33,292 nt of DNA from Prevotellaceae bacterium (GTDB taxonomy: Bacteria; Bacteroidota; Bacteroidia; Bacteroidales; Paludibacteraceae), in NCBI GenBank assembly GCA_031271815.1, contig JAISVA010000026.1:1-33292 (forward strand), read 5' to 3'. Below are positions 17,540 to 26,090 of this stretch, piece after piece. Position 1 is the stretch's first letter; every line of letters begins with the position of its first letter. Made by a program: the position numbers and the translations under genes. The notes under the pieces are model-generated. The model was not told the origin of the DNA, did no database searches, and saw only the letters and a program-made list of their open reading frames with translations.

Positions 17540-18871
17540 TTAAGAGAACAGTTTAGCTATTTTATGTATGCTGGAAGAAAGGCAAAAAATAACCACATCA
17601 TCATCCGGCAAAATGATTGTGTCGCCGTTTACGATACATCCTTTTCCGTTACGAATAATGCCGCCGATAAAAAAATCTTTCGGCAAGCGCAGGTTTTTAA
17701 TCTTGTCCTTTGTGATTTTCGAACCTTCCCTGGCTGTTAATTCAACCACATCGGCGTTCACGTAGGTCAGGTTTTTTACTTTACAGACATCCACATCGAG
17801 CGTATATTGGTAAATATAATCGGCAGCAAGCAGTTTTTTATTAATAATAGCGCCTATATCCAAACTTTCGGCTAATTGGATATAATCAATATTTTCCACC
17901 TCTGCAATCGTGTTTTTTATACCGAATCTTTTGGCGGCAGTGCAGGCTAATATGTTTGTTTCGGAACTGCCGGTCAGGGCAACAAATACATCCATAGACT
18001 CAATGCCCTCCTTTTTCAACAATTCAATATTGCTTGCATCTCCCAGAATAACCATCGTGTCGTCTAACTGTTCAACCAATTTTGTAGTTCTACTTCTATC
18101 CTTTTCTATTAATTTTACACTTATATTATCCGGAAGATTTTTCACGGTCTTAACAGCAATGCGGCTACCTCCTATGATCATCAGATCTTTGGTATTGATT
18201 ACTTCTTTACCGGCTTGTTCCCTCACATGAGATACATATTCTTTTGTTGTGATAAAATAAGCAATATCATTGGGTAACACTTCATCGTTACCTGTTGGAA
18301 TAATTGTATCCGCACCACGCCGAATAGCAACGATGCGGTAATTGGAACTGTCGGGCAGGTACATCAGCTTTTGATTAACAATGGGAGCATTACCGCGCAC
18401 TTTTATCGCAGTCAGGATCAAGGCTTCATTTTGGAAATCCATCCATTGCCTGACCCAGTTTATCCGCACATAATCAGCTATTTCCTCTGCCGCCAGCATT
18501 TCCGGATATACAAGAGCATTGACGCCCAGCTTCTCGAAAAAATTCTTATTTTCAGGAAGTAAATATTCATAATTATTAATCCTCGCCAGCGTTTTTTTTA
18601 CCCCTAAATTTTTAGCAAGGACACAAGCCGTGATATTTTGACATTCGAAAGGGGTAACGGCAATAAATAAGTCGGCAGACGAGATTCCGGACTCTTTCAG
18701 ATCATTAATAGAGGTTCCCGATCCGGTAACGCTTATCAGGTCGTAATTAGATTCCAATTGCTGCAATTTCTCCTCATTGTCATCAATCAGAACAATGTCA
18801 TGATTCTGGCGGGAAAGCATTTTAGCCAAATGGGTGCCTACTTCGCCTGCGCCTGCTATAATTATCTTCAT
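17540..18871 (-). CDS. trkA: Trk potassium uptake regulatory subunit (NAD-binding)
   Basis: The 443-residue cytoplasmic protein has the duplicated RCK layout. A first TrkA_N Rossmann domain carries MKIIIAGAGEVGTHLAKMLS and the acidic DLFIAVTPFECQN. A first TrkA_C lies at about 140-220. A second TrkA_N starts DLMIIGGSRIAVKTVKNLP (about 232), where the usual GxGxxG is GGSRIA, so nucleotide binding may be weaker there. A second TrkA_C ends IHKIAKLFS. It gates TrkH in response to NAD(H)/ATP. First gene of a two-gene unit with trkH, transcribed away from nhaA across a 482-bp AT-rich gap. Confidence 0.93.
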   Translation of the reverse strand: MKIIIAGAGEVGTHLAKMLSRQNHDIVLIDDNEEKLQQLESNYDLISVTGSGTSINDLKESGISSADLFIAVTPFECQNITACVLAKNLGVKKTLARINNYEYLLPENKNFFEKLGVNALVYPEMLAAEEIADYVRINWVRQWMDFQNEALILTAIKVRGNAPIVNQKLMYLPDSSNYRIVAIRRGADTIIPTGNDEVLPNDIAYFITTKEYVSHVREQAGKEVINTKDLMIIGGSRIAVKTVKNLPDNISVKLIEKDRSRTTKLVEQLDDTMVILGDASNIELLKKEGIESMDVFVALTGSSETNILACTAAKRFGIKNTIAEVENIDYIQLAESLDIGAIINKKLLAADYIYQYTLDVDVCKVKNLTYVNADVVELTAREGSKITKDKIKNLRLPKDFFIGGIIRNGKGCIVNGDTIILPDDDVVIFCLSSSIHKIAKLFS

Positions 18872-19353
18872 ACAAAGAAAATTACGTTTTTATTTCAAAA
18901 AAAGACCGCGTAAAAATAGGCAATTTTTCGATAAAAGAAGAAAAAAGGAAAAATATTTCAATTTTATTTTTGAATTTGCAATTAATAAATGAAAATCAAA
19001 AATTTAAATATATCCGGTTGTGTTATAAAAAGCATGTCATTAAATTTATTAAAAAAAACTAACAGCTAAAATTCAGGATGAGTAAAATTCCGGATGCTAC
19101 GGAGCAAAAAGGAAAACCCTTATTTGCACTGTAAATCAACAAAATAAGAAAATTTTCATTTCTGAATCAATTTATATTCTGATCATTTTATGTGTAACAA
19201 TAAGTTTTTTTATTAGAAAAAATATGCTAAAATTACTGTCGAACAAAGTTTAAACCTGTCCTTATAAGGTAAAATTAACAGAATTGTAATAAAAAAAATC
19301 GTACTTTTGCCGCACATAAAACAAATTTTAATGTATTAGAATAAAAATAAAAT
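18872..19353. other. Divergent AT-rich intergenic region trkA / nhaA
   Basis: No ORF with protein-like sequence is visible. The stretch is very AT-rich. It holds an imperfect direct repeat, TAAAATTCAGGATG at 19067-19080 and TAAAATTCCGGATG at 19083-19096 (13 of 14 matching, 16-bp period), that could be a paired binding site, and the nhaA -7 element at 19302. Confidence 0.5.
19302..19309 (+). promoter_or_regulatory. nhaA: -7 promoter element of nhaA
   Basis: TACTTTTG matches TAnnTTTG exactly, with the common following C. It is 44 nt before the nhaA ATG. The nearest TTG (19284-19286) is 15 nt upstream, shorter than the usual 19-21. Confidence 0.5.
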
Positions 19354-20676
19354 ATGTACAAGAAAAATCCGATAGAAAAAATCAGCCAGCCAATCTCGCA
19401 ATTCATAACGAACGAAAGATCGGGCGGTATTGTGCTTGGCGTTAGTGTTTTATTGGCATTATTTATTGCTAATTTTGCACCTTTGTCAAAACATTATTTC
19501 GAAATATTAGAGATGAAAATCGGTCTGCAATTCAACGGGCAATCCTATTTGGAATACGACATTCTGCATTGGATTAATGACGGATTGATGGCAATTTTCT
19601 TCTTCGTTATAGGGCTTGAATTGAAAAAGGAATTTATCGACGGTGAGCTTTCCAACCCCCGCCAAGCTATTTTGCCCATTGGTGCGGCATTAGGCGGAAT
19701 GATGGTTCCCGCATTGATTTACATCTCCCTCAATCCGCTCGGTGAAGCGCATCAGGGCTGGGGAATACCGATGGCAACAGATATCGCTTTTGCGCTGGCA
19801 GTGCTGTTTGCCCTGGGTAAAAAAGTGCCTTTTCCGTTAAAAGTATTTCTAACAGCCGTAGCGGTGGTAGATGATTTGGGAGCAGTCATTGTCATTGCAT
19901 TCTTTTATACCTCCGAAATTTCGGTGATGAGCCTTCTGTTTGGGTTAGGCGCGGCATTTTTAATGTTTATCGGCAATAAAGCGGGCATACGCAATATTTT
20001 ATTTTATGCCATCTTAGGTATCGGCGGCGTTTGGCTTGCATTTTTGCTTTCGGGCATCCACGCTACAATCGCTGCGGTAATTGCAGCCTTTATGATACCC
20101 GCCGATGTAAAAATCAAGGAAGATGTTTTGTTGAAAAGAATAAGAAAACACCTGAATCGTTTTAAATACGTTGACATGAACGATAAAATGCCGACATTAA
20201 CAAAATCCCAACTGTTTATCCTGGAAAAAACAAAAGAAGATTTGAACAGGGCAATGCCGCCCTTGCAACGTCTTGAACACCGGCTACACCCGTTTTCCAC
20301 ATTCATCGTTCTGCCGATATTCGCACTGGCAAATGCCGGTGTATCGCTTAGTCTGGATATGAATACATTATTCAGTACACATATAATGCTCGGCGTAACG
20401 CTCGGCTTACTGATCGGAAAAGTAATCGGAGTATCAGGAGCAACTTTTTTGTTGATCAAAACCAAAGTTGCTCTTAAGCCGGAAGGCATGACACCTCGTA
20501 ATCTACTGGGTATCGGGATGTTGGCTGGTATTGGGTTTACCATGTCTCTATTCATTACCTCGCTGGCATTTACCAATGCCGAATATGAGACACAGGCAAA
20601 AATCGGCATTTTTACTGCATCAATCATCGCAGCTATATCCGGTTTCCTTGTTCTTAGTATAAATAAGAAACAATAA
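19354..20676 (+). CDS. nhaA: Na+/H+ antiporter NhaA
   Basis: The 440-residue inner-membrane protein shows the NhaA signature: an N-terminal amphipathic stretch, HWINDGLMAIFFFVIGLELKKE (TM2), and GWGIPMATDIAFALAVL. The essential Asp pair is in AVAVVDDLGAVIVIAFFYT (TM5, about residues 171-172), and TM10 carries GKVIGVSGATFLLIK. Unlike E. coli NhaA it has a long cytoplasmic insertion between TM8 and TM9 (about 250-315, Lys-rich, with MPTLTKSQLFILEKTKEDLN), a feature of many Bacteroidota members. It exchanges Na+ or Li+ for protons and serves pH and sodium homeostasis. Monocistronic, ended by a strong bidirectional terminator. Confidence 0.95.
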   Translation: MYKKNPIEKISQPISQFITNERSGGIVLGVSVLLALFIANFAPLSKHYFEILEMKIGLQFNGQSYLEYDILHWINDGLMAIFFFVIGLELKKEFIDGELSNPRQAILPIGAALGGMMVPALIYISLNPLGEAHQGWGIPMATDIAFALAVLFALGKKVPFPLKVFLTAVAVVDDLGAVIVIAFFYTSEISVMSLLFGLGAAFLMFIGNKAGIRNILFYAILGIGGVWLAFLLSGIHATIAAVIAAFMIPADVKIKEDVLLKRIRKHLNRFKYVDMNDKMPTLTKSQLFILEKTKEDLNRAMPPLQRLEHRLHPFSTFIVLPIFALANAGVSLSLDMNTLFSTHIMLGVTLGLLIGKVIGVSGATFLLIKTKVALKPEGMTPRNLLGIGMLAGIGFTMSLFITSLAFTNAEYETQAKIGIFTASIIAAISGFLVLSINKKQ

Positions 20677-20689
20677 CTACGGTGGAATA

Positions 20690-20742
20690 AAAAAAGCCAT
20701 GAGCGCAAAATGTTTTAAATATTTTGCGCTCATGGCTTTTTT
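20690..20742. terminator. Bidirectional terminator nhaA / sodB
   Basis: A perfect 22-bp stem (20690-20711 with 20721-20742, core GCCATGAGCGCAAAAT) closes a 9-nt loop. The A-run on one side and T-run on the other let it work on both strands. It lies between convergent nhaA and the superoxide dismutase gene. Confidence 0.9.
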
Positions 20743-20796
20743 GCGATTCTTTAAACACGAATACCCAAATCCATTAAAGGAGATTAGGGGCAATTT

Positions 20797-21381
20797 TTAA
20801 TCTTTTATCACTCTGCCTGCCACGATATTCCAGTCAATGATGTTCCACAATCCTTTAATATGGTCGGCTCTGCGGTTTTGGACATCAAGGTAGTAGGCAT
20901 GTTCCCACACGTCAAAGGTCAAGAGAGGAATATGTCCTTCGCGCAACGGATTGCCGGCATTGCTTTCATTGATGATTGACAGACTGCGGTCTCTACTTTC
21001 GACCAGCCAAACCCAGCCCGAACCGAACAGCGACACTGCGGCATCGCTAAATTCCTGGCGGAACTTCTCGAAGCTACCCCATTTTTTACTGATTGCTTCG
21101 GCTAATACGCCTTTCGGCTCGCCTCCTCCCTTCGGAGAAAAAGTTTCAAAATAAAAGATGTGATTCCAAGTCTGCGATGCGTTATTAAATATTGCTCCAT
21201 CTGCAGATCTGATCATCGCTTCCAGCGTTTCACCTTTGAAACGGGTTCCTTCGACCAGTTCATTCAGTTTATTTATATACGCTAAAAGATGTTTTCCGTG
21301 ATGAAATTCCAATGTCTGTTCGGAAATAGCCGGTTGTAAAGCGTCCTTCGCATAAGGGAGGACCGGTAGTTCAAATTTCAT
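20797..21381 (-). CDS. sodB: Fe/Mn superoxide dismutase
   Basis: The 194-residue enzyme has both SOD domains and all metal ligands: His27 (EFHHGKH), His74 (TWNHIFYF), Asp157 and His161 (FDVWEHAYYLD). Gln70 in NNASQTWNH is the position typical of iron or cambialistic enzymes; manganese enzymes carry Gly there. There is no signal peptide, so it is cytoplasmic. It converts superoxide to hydrogen peroxide and oxygen; in anaerobic Bacteroidales such enzymes give aerotolerance. It lies downstream of tonB on the same strand but is separated from it by a hairpin, so it probably has its own promoter. Confidence 0.95.
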   Translation of the reverse strand: MKFELPVLPYAKDALQPAISEQTLEFHHGKHLLAYINKLNELVEGTRFKGETLEAMIRSADGAIFNNASQTWNHIFYFETFSPKGGGEPKGVLAEAISKKWGSFEKFRQEFSDAAVSLFGSGWVWLVESRDRSLSIINESNAGNPLREGHIPLLTFDVWEHAYYLDVQNRRADHIKGLWNIIDWNIVAGRVIKD

Positions 21382-21444
21382 ATCTCAATATTTTTTAATG
21401 TTTAAATATAACAGATGAAAAAGGGAAAAAGTTTTTAGAAAGAA

Positions 21445-21484
21445 AAAGGGAGAAATAATACATAAAAGTATTATTTCCCCCTTT
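21445..21484 (-). terminator. Terminator after tonB
   Basis: Arm 21445-21460 pairs with 21469-21484 over 16 positions with one mismatch, around an 8-nt loop (CATAAAAG). Reading in the tonB direction it is followed by T-rich sequence. It separates tonB from sodB. Confidence 0.65.
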
Positions 21485-21502
21485 CACCCGTTATTTATTC
21501 TT

Positions 21503-22177
21503 TTATTGAAGGGAGAACCTGATCGGCAATGTAAATCTTGTCCTAACCGCTTTCCCCTGTTGTTTTCCGGGAGACCACGGCGGCATAAGTTGAACTACGC
21601 GGATAGCTTCTTTATCAAGACTCTCGTGTACACCGCGTACGACTGTTACATCTACAATTTTACCGTCTTTGTTTACAACAAATTGAACGTAAACAGTCCC
21701 ATGTATTCCGGTTTCGGCGGCAATAGTAGGATATTTCATGTTTTTTCTAAGAAATTCCATTCTTGCTTTATCTCCTCCTGGAAAAGCCGGCGGAGTTTCC
21801 ACAACGACGAAAATTTCTTCAATCACTTCTTCCGGCTGCTGTACAACAACAGGGATTTCTACCGGCGTATCATCGTCTTGCGAAACAATAACCGGCTCTT
21901 CCGTTTCTATGTTATCATCTACAATGGTTAATACATCCTGAATTACCTGTGCCGGAGGCGGAGCCTGTACTTCCGGCGGTGGTTGGTCTTGTGTGGTATT
22001 CATTATGATTTCTTCCTCTTCTGCTGCAAAAGGATCTTCTGCAACTTCAATTTTTTTGATTGATTGCGTCCACTCAAATCCGATGTACATAAGCGCAAAA
22101 ACCATTACAAATCCGATTAAAACGAACATCGAACGCTTGTTTTCCAAGTCTGCTTTGGGCGATTTCTTAACTTCCAT
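21503..22177 (-). CDS. tonB: TonB energy transducer
   Basis: The 224-residue protein has a short cytoplasmic N-terminus (MEVKKSPKADLENKRS), one membrane anchor (FVLIGFVMVFALMYIGFEW, about 19-37), a Pro/Glu/Val-rich periplasmic spacer (about 60-125, with PPPEVQAPPPAQVIQ) and the C-terminal TonB domain (about 130-224). That domain contains FPGGDKARMEFLRKNMKYP, GTVYVQFVVNKDGKI and PPWSPGKQQGKAVRTRFTLP. It passes proton-motive energy from ExbB/ExbD to outer-membrane receptors. No exbB or exbD is in the window. It may serve the receptor at 13251-15944; this is inference. Confidence 0.93.
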   Translation of the reverse strand: MEVKKSPKADLENKRSMFVLIGFVMVFALMYIGFEWTQSIKKIEVAEDPFAAEEEEIIMNTTQDQPPPEVQAPPPAQVIQDVLTIVDDNIETEEPVIVSQDDDTPVEIPVVVQQPEEVIEEIFVVVETPPAFPGGDKARMEFLRKNMKYPTIAAETGIHGTVYVQFVVNKDGKIVDVTVVRGVHESLDKEAIRVVQLMPPWSPGKQQGKAVRTRFTLPIRFSLQ

Positions 22178-22232
22178 TTTCTATGAATATTATAATTATA
22201 CTACAATTTTATAAAAAATTCCTACTTGCAGG

Positions 22233-22240
22233 CAAATGTA
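22233..22240 (-). promoter_or_regulatory. -7 promoter element of tonB
   Basis: On the minus strand TACATTTG matches TAnnTTTG exactly, 55 nt before the tonB ATG. No TTG is found at the usual spacing. Confidence 0.4.
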
Positions 22241-22296
22241 AGATAAAAATTTAATATCTACTTTACTTTGCCTGTTTTTTTTGATAAAAAACACTT

Positions 22297-24345
22297 CTAA
22301 TTGACAACTTGTAAATTAGCGTATTCTTTTGTGTAGCGCAACATCTGTTCGGTGAAATTCTCGCCGTATTCTATTTTTACATCAATTATCTGTCCGTCTT
22401 TATTCAGTACCGGTTTGTAAACCGGATTGACAAATCCCTTGTAAGGAGCCAAACCGAGAGCTTCGTACCGTTCTTTTACCTCTTTGTGCAATTCCGGATC
22501 AACTTTCACTCCGTAAGTTTCGACCAGCTCTTTTGCAGCATTGAAATCGCCTTCCGACTTAATTCGCTGTATTTCAGCCAAAAGCGCCCCGACCAGTTCG
22601 CGCATTTTTCCATAATCGTTAATCACTACAAACGTTTTGCCGTCTCGCCGGGCAAATTCCACAACACGCTCTTCGGCTCCTTTTTCCAGTACCCAACGGG
22701 CAATGAGTTGGCGGTTTCTCATGTGCGACTCTTCGATGTTGTTGCCCAATTCGATTCTTGTCAGTTGCGTCATCAAACCATTCATCATAAAGCGGTAATA
22801 TTCGGCTTTGTATGCCTCTTCGTCCGGCAACAGAGCCAATTCAACCAATTTTTTATCCGCAATATAATACAGTGCGAAAAGGTCGGCGCGAGCCTCTTCG
22901 ATTGTTGCTCCGTAAGCTTTTAATGCATCCGGATTAACTCCCGGCAATAACTGACCGGAACCGTGTCCCAGGCATTCGTGCAAGTCAACTTCAATATTTC
23001 CGGTAGCGAAACCGTATTCATCTATCAACCGGATTTCTTCGGCGCTCCATACAAATTCCTGCGCAAATCCGCTTCCTTTTCCGGCTTTATCATAAGCCTC
23101 TGTGATGTTCTCAATGGTGACGGATTTGGATCCGTGCATCTGCCGTATCCAGTTGCTGTTTGGAAGATTAATTCCTATCGGCGTTGGCGGAAAGCAGTCG
23201 CCGCCAAGCATCGCCGCAGTAATCACTTTTGCCGAAACGCCTTTTACCACTTTTTTCTTGAAGCGGGAATCAACCGGCGACCGGTCTTCAAACCACTGAG
23301 CATTGCTGCTGATAATTTCAGTACGTTTGGTCGCCTCCAAATTCTTGAAATTGACGATGGATTCCCAACTTGCCTTGATTCCCAGCGGGTCGCCATACGT
23401 TTCAATGAATCCGTTGATAAAATCAACACGCGAGTTCAAATCTTTTACCCAACGGATGCTGTATTCGTCAAATGTCTTTAAATTTCCGGTGAGATAATAT
23501 TCTATCAGCGTTTTAATGATTTGTTTTTGCTGCTCATTCTCAGCCACATCCTGCGCTTTTTCGAGCCAATAAACTATTTTTTCGATGGCAAGCGTGTACA
23601 TTCCGCCCTCCTTCCATTGTTTTTCCACCATTTTCCCATCTTCTTTCATCAGCTTGCTATTCAATCCGAAAGAGATTGGCGTTAGGTCGTTCGAGTCTTT
23701 CATTGCATCATAAAAACTCTCTACTTCCGCCTGTGTTACTCCCTCGTAATAGTTGTTGGCAGAAGTAACGATCAAATCTTCGCCGGGCGTCTGATTTACC
23801 CTTTTGGCATAAAGATTTTTGTCGAACATAACGGGAATAATCGCCTCTAACAGCGTGTTTACATTGCCGTTATACGCATAGATGGGAAGTGTTTCCGCAG
23901 GAATGGAGCGCACGGCTTCCTCAAAGAAAGCCTGTTCAAATCCCGGTTCAAACTTATCCATTGCATAATGGTGATGGATGCCGTTGGAAAACCAAACTCT
24001 TTTCAGGTAAGTTTCGAATTTTTTAAAATTGCCGGAATCGCGGTCTCCTTTGTAATTTTCGTACACAGCTTCAAGCGTTTTCCGTATCGAAAGGTTGTAT
24101 TTGTTGTTTTGGTCATACAAAATATCCCGTCCTTCAATTGCTGCTTTTGAGAGGTAATAAATCAGTATTTTTTGATTTAATTTCAACTCTTCAAATCCGG
24201 GAACCTGATAACGCAGCACTTCCAAGTCGGCAAACCGGTCGACTGAATACGAAAAATTTCCATTGTTTGCAGGCGCATTTTCCCTGCAACCCACTGTTGT
24301 CAGTAAATAGATCATCGTTACTATTATTGTTATGTATTTTTGCAT
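22297..24345 (-). CDS. Dipeptidyl peptidase III-like metallopeptidase (family M49), lipoprotein
   Basis: A 682-residue protein from the ATG at 24345; a GTG at 24351 that overlaps the upstream stop is an alternative. A lipoprotein-like signal ends at LLTTVGC (Cys20), pointing to a membrane-anchored enzyme. The M49 zinc signature HECLGH (about residue 456), with GSGQLLPG next to it, and the third-ligand motif EEARAD (about 483) are both intact. DPP III enzymes release dipeptides from peptide N-termini, and some Bacteroidota members have shown broader endopeptidase or arylamidase activity. The stop of the preceding secreted unknown lies 2 nt before this ATG, so the two are probably translated together. 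tonB follows after 119 bp. Confidence 0.9.
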   Translation of the reverse strand: MQKYITIIVTMIYLLTTVGCRENAPANNGNFSYSVDRFADLEVLRYQVPGFEELKLNQKILIYYLSKAAIEGRDILYDQNNKYNLSIRKTLEAVYENYKGDRDSGNFKKFETYLKRVWFSNGIHHHYAMDKFEPGFEQAFFEEAVRSIPAETLPIYAYNGNVNTLLEAIIPVMFDKNLYAKRVNQTPGEDLIVTSANNYYEGVTQAEVESFYDAMKDSNDLTPISFGLNSKLMKEDGKMVEKQWKEGGMYTLAIEKIVYWLEKAQDVAENEQQKQIIKTLIEYYLTGNLKTFDEYSIRWVKDLNSRVDFINGFIETYGDPLGIKASWESIVNFKNLEATKRTEIISSNAQWFEDRSPVDSRFKKKVVKGVSAKVITAAMLGGDCFPPTPIGINLPNSNWIRQMHGSKSVTIENITEAYDKAGKGSGFAQEFVWSAEEIRLIDEYGFATGNIEVDLHECLGHGSGQLLPGVNPDALKAYGATIEEARADLFALYYIADKKLVELALLPDEEAYKAEYYRFMMNGLMTQLTRIELGNNIEESHMRNRQLIARWVLEKGAEERVVEFARRDGKTFVVINDYGKMRELVGALLAEIQRIKSEGDFNAAKELVETYGVKVDPELHKEVKERYEALGLAPYKGFVNPVYKPVLNKDGQIIDVKIEYGENFTEQMLRYTKEYANLQVVN

Positions 24346-24347
24346 GT

Positions 24348-25172
24348 TCACTCTTTATTCTTTACATCAATATTTTCTTCAAACTCCCATTTTCCTTTTT
24401 TCAAACGGAAAGCGTCGTATGTAAAATCGGGTCCGTAATAGGAATATACGTTTGTATAAACCGGTTCGAGGGGTATCAAGTGGTCGAATATTATTTTTTT
24501 CATCTTACTGTCGTAAGCCAGCGAAATTTTTGCCTCTGCATTGTATTCTAAAACGAACCGCTGATGTGTTTTGTTTTTCTGTTTCAACACCAATTTTCCG
24601 AAAAGGGCGTTTCCCTTCGCGTCAAAATTCAATATTTCGATTAATTTATACTCGGATGCCGCATTATTCCTTGCCCAGCCTAAAAGCACATAATAGTTTT
24701 CTTTCCTGTATTTCACCGGAATAATCCTGTAATACAAAGCTCCGTACCAATCATTTGCCGGTATCCGTTTGTTATTTAAAGGTTGATAGGCTTCGTTCTT
24801 GACAGTCAGCGGAATGGTCTTGACGGTTTTGTCTTTTGTTTTGTACTGGATAAATCCGCCATAATGATATGTTTTATCGGCAAGCGGATAATTCCACGTA
24901 TAAATTTTCACCTTTCCATCGTCCGAAAGCACTTTTCCGACAAAGTTCAGCGAAGAATAAGAGTTTGAAAAAGATTCCGGATTTTGTAATTCTTCGGTAA
25001 AGAGTTTTGTTATTTTATCGTTTATCGCTTTTTTCTCACTGTCCGAAGAACTTATTTTTAATGAATCAAACAAACCGGCAATTCGTTTTTCGTTTTCGGA
25101 AATAGAAGCTTGCTGTCCCCAAAGCGCGGGCAAGGATAGCAACAACAATATGGTAATTAGACCTTTATACAT
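24348..25172 (-). CDS. Secreted protein of unknown function
   Basis: The 274-residue protein starts with a signal peptide (MYKGLITILLLLSLPALWG-QQ). A short helical region follows (about 25-75, NEKRIAGLFDSLK) and then a beta-rich body with many Tyr and Trp (KIYTWNYPLADKTYHYGGFI, YYVLLGWARNN, FVLEYNAEAKISL, VYSYYGPDFTYDAFRLK). I do not recognise a named family, though proteins of this look are common and uncharacterised in Bacteroidales. Its stop touches the start of the M49 peptidase, so a functional or at least expression link is likely. Periplasmic location is inferred. Confidence 0.8.
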   Translation of the reverse strand: MYKGLITILLLLSLPALWGQQASISENEKRIAGLFDSLKISSSDSEKKAINDKITKLFTEELQNPESFSNSYSSLNFVGKVLSDDGKVKIYTWNYPLADKTYHYGGFIQYKTKDKTVKTIPLTVKNEAYQPLNNKRIPANDWYGALYYRIIPVKYRKENYYVLLGWARNNAASEYKLIEILNFDAKGNALFGKLVLKQKNKTHQRFVLEYNAEAKISLAYDSKMKKIIFDHLIPLEPVYTNVYSYYGPDFTYDAFRLKKGKWEFEENIDVKNKE

Positions 25173-25293
25173 TAATATTTTAAGTTGAACAATTTTTAAT
25201 TTCCAATGAATATCCGGACGATTTTATTCATTCTGTAAAAACCTTATTTTCTGATGTCAGGATAATCCGGTTATTTGTTGCCTGTTTATCAAA

Positions 25294-25324
25294 AATAAAG
25301 AGCCTTTTAATAAAGCTCTTTATT
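25294..25324 (-). terminator. Terminator of the sigma factor gene
   Basis: Stem AATAAAGAGC (25294-25303) with its complement at 25315-25324, 11-nt loop. On the minus strand it is followed by T5, the form expected after the sigma factor gene that ends at 25365. Confidence 0.75.
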
Positions 25325-25364
25325 CTAATTCAAAAACGAGAATTTATCTACTTTTTTATATAAA

Positions 25365-25955
25365 TTAACAATCCAGCATAATTTTATTATCTTCCGCCAA
25401 CTTCCTCATATTGAGAATAGCGTATCTCATTCTTCCCAAAGCGGTATTGATGCTTACACCGGTATTGTCGGCAATTTCCTTAAAGCTCAAATCTTCGAAA
25501 TACCTCATTTTCAGTACTTCTTTTTGATTTTCGGGGAGATGTTCCATCAGTTTGGCGACATCTTCAAAAACCTGCTCGCGTACCATATAGTCTTCAATGC
25601 ATTCATCGCACAACTTCACATTGTTGAACAGGTCAACTCCGCTTTCCTCATTTGAAATGGTATTTTCATTTCGTTCGCGACGGAAATAGTCGATAATCAA
25701 ATTGTGGGCAATACGGGAAATCCAGGCAATAAACTTTCCCTTCTCCGTGTATCGTCCCTGTCGAATGGTTGTGATGGCTTTTATAAAGGTCTCCTGGAAC
25801 AGGTCATTGGCTAAATCCCTGTCCTTCACCGAATGGTATATATAAGAAAACACTTTGCTCTTGTGTCGCAACAATAAAATGTCAAATGCCTCGTTTGTAT
25901 CATTTACATACAATTCAACCAATTCTTCATCAGTCAATTTTTCTAACATTTCCAT
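25365..25955 (-). CDS. ECF-type RNA polymerase sigma factor
   Basis: The 196-residue protein has sigma region 2 (about 25-95): AFDILLLRHKSKVFSYIYHS, DLANDLFQETFIKAI with the polymerase-binding pattern, and GKFIAWISRIAHNLIIDYFRR for -10 recognition. Region 4 (about 130-185) carries LPENQKEVLKMRYFEDLSFKEIADNTGVS, a helix-turn-helix. The linker has a Cys pair (KLCDEC). Length and layout fit the extracytoplasmic-function group. No anti-sigma gene adjoins it, unlike many polysaccharide-locus sigma factors of this phylum, so it may be a general-stress type. An alternative start is the Met at 25949. It is flanked by its own -7 element and terminator, so it is probably a single-gene unit. Confidence 0.92.
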   Translation of the reverse strand: MEMLEKLTDEELVELYVNDTNEAFDILLLRHKSKVFSYIYHSVKDRDLANDLFQETFIKAITTIRQGRYTEKGKFIAWISRIAHNLIIDYFRRERNENTISNEESGVDLFNNVKLCDECIEDYMVREQVFEDVAKLMEHLPENQKEVLKMRYFEDLSFKEIADNTGVSINTALGRMRYAILNMRKLAEDNKIMLDC

Positions 25956-26041
25956 AATCTTTGCTATTTAAGTTAAGAGTATGAGTGTCTGTCAATAGGC
26001 AATGTGCTTTTAATTAATAATTATGTAGTTATTTGAACTTA

Positions 26042-26049
26042 CAAATATA
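26042..26049 (-). promoter_or_regulatory. -7 promoter element of the sigma factor gene
   Basis: TATATTTG on the minus strand matches TAnnTTTG exactly. It lies 86 nt upstream of the start codon and implies a long leader of about 80 nt. No -33 TTG is found at the usual distance. Confidence 0.4.
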
Positions 26050-26090
26050 GAAAATAAAAATGAGATTAAAAAAAATTGATTGTTAATATT

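Noticed and set aside
20004-20708. 234-codon minus-strand frame opposite nhaA
   Set aside because: Antisense of conserved nhaA; no signal, domain or promoter of its own, and it runs into the terminator.
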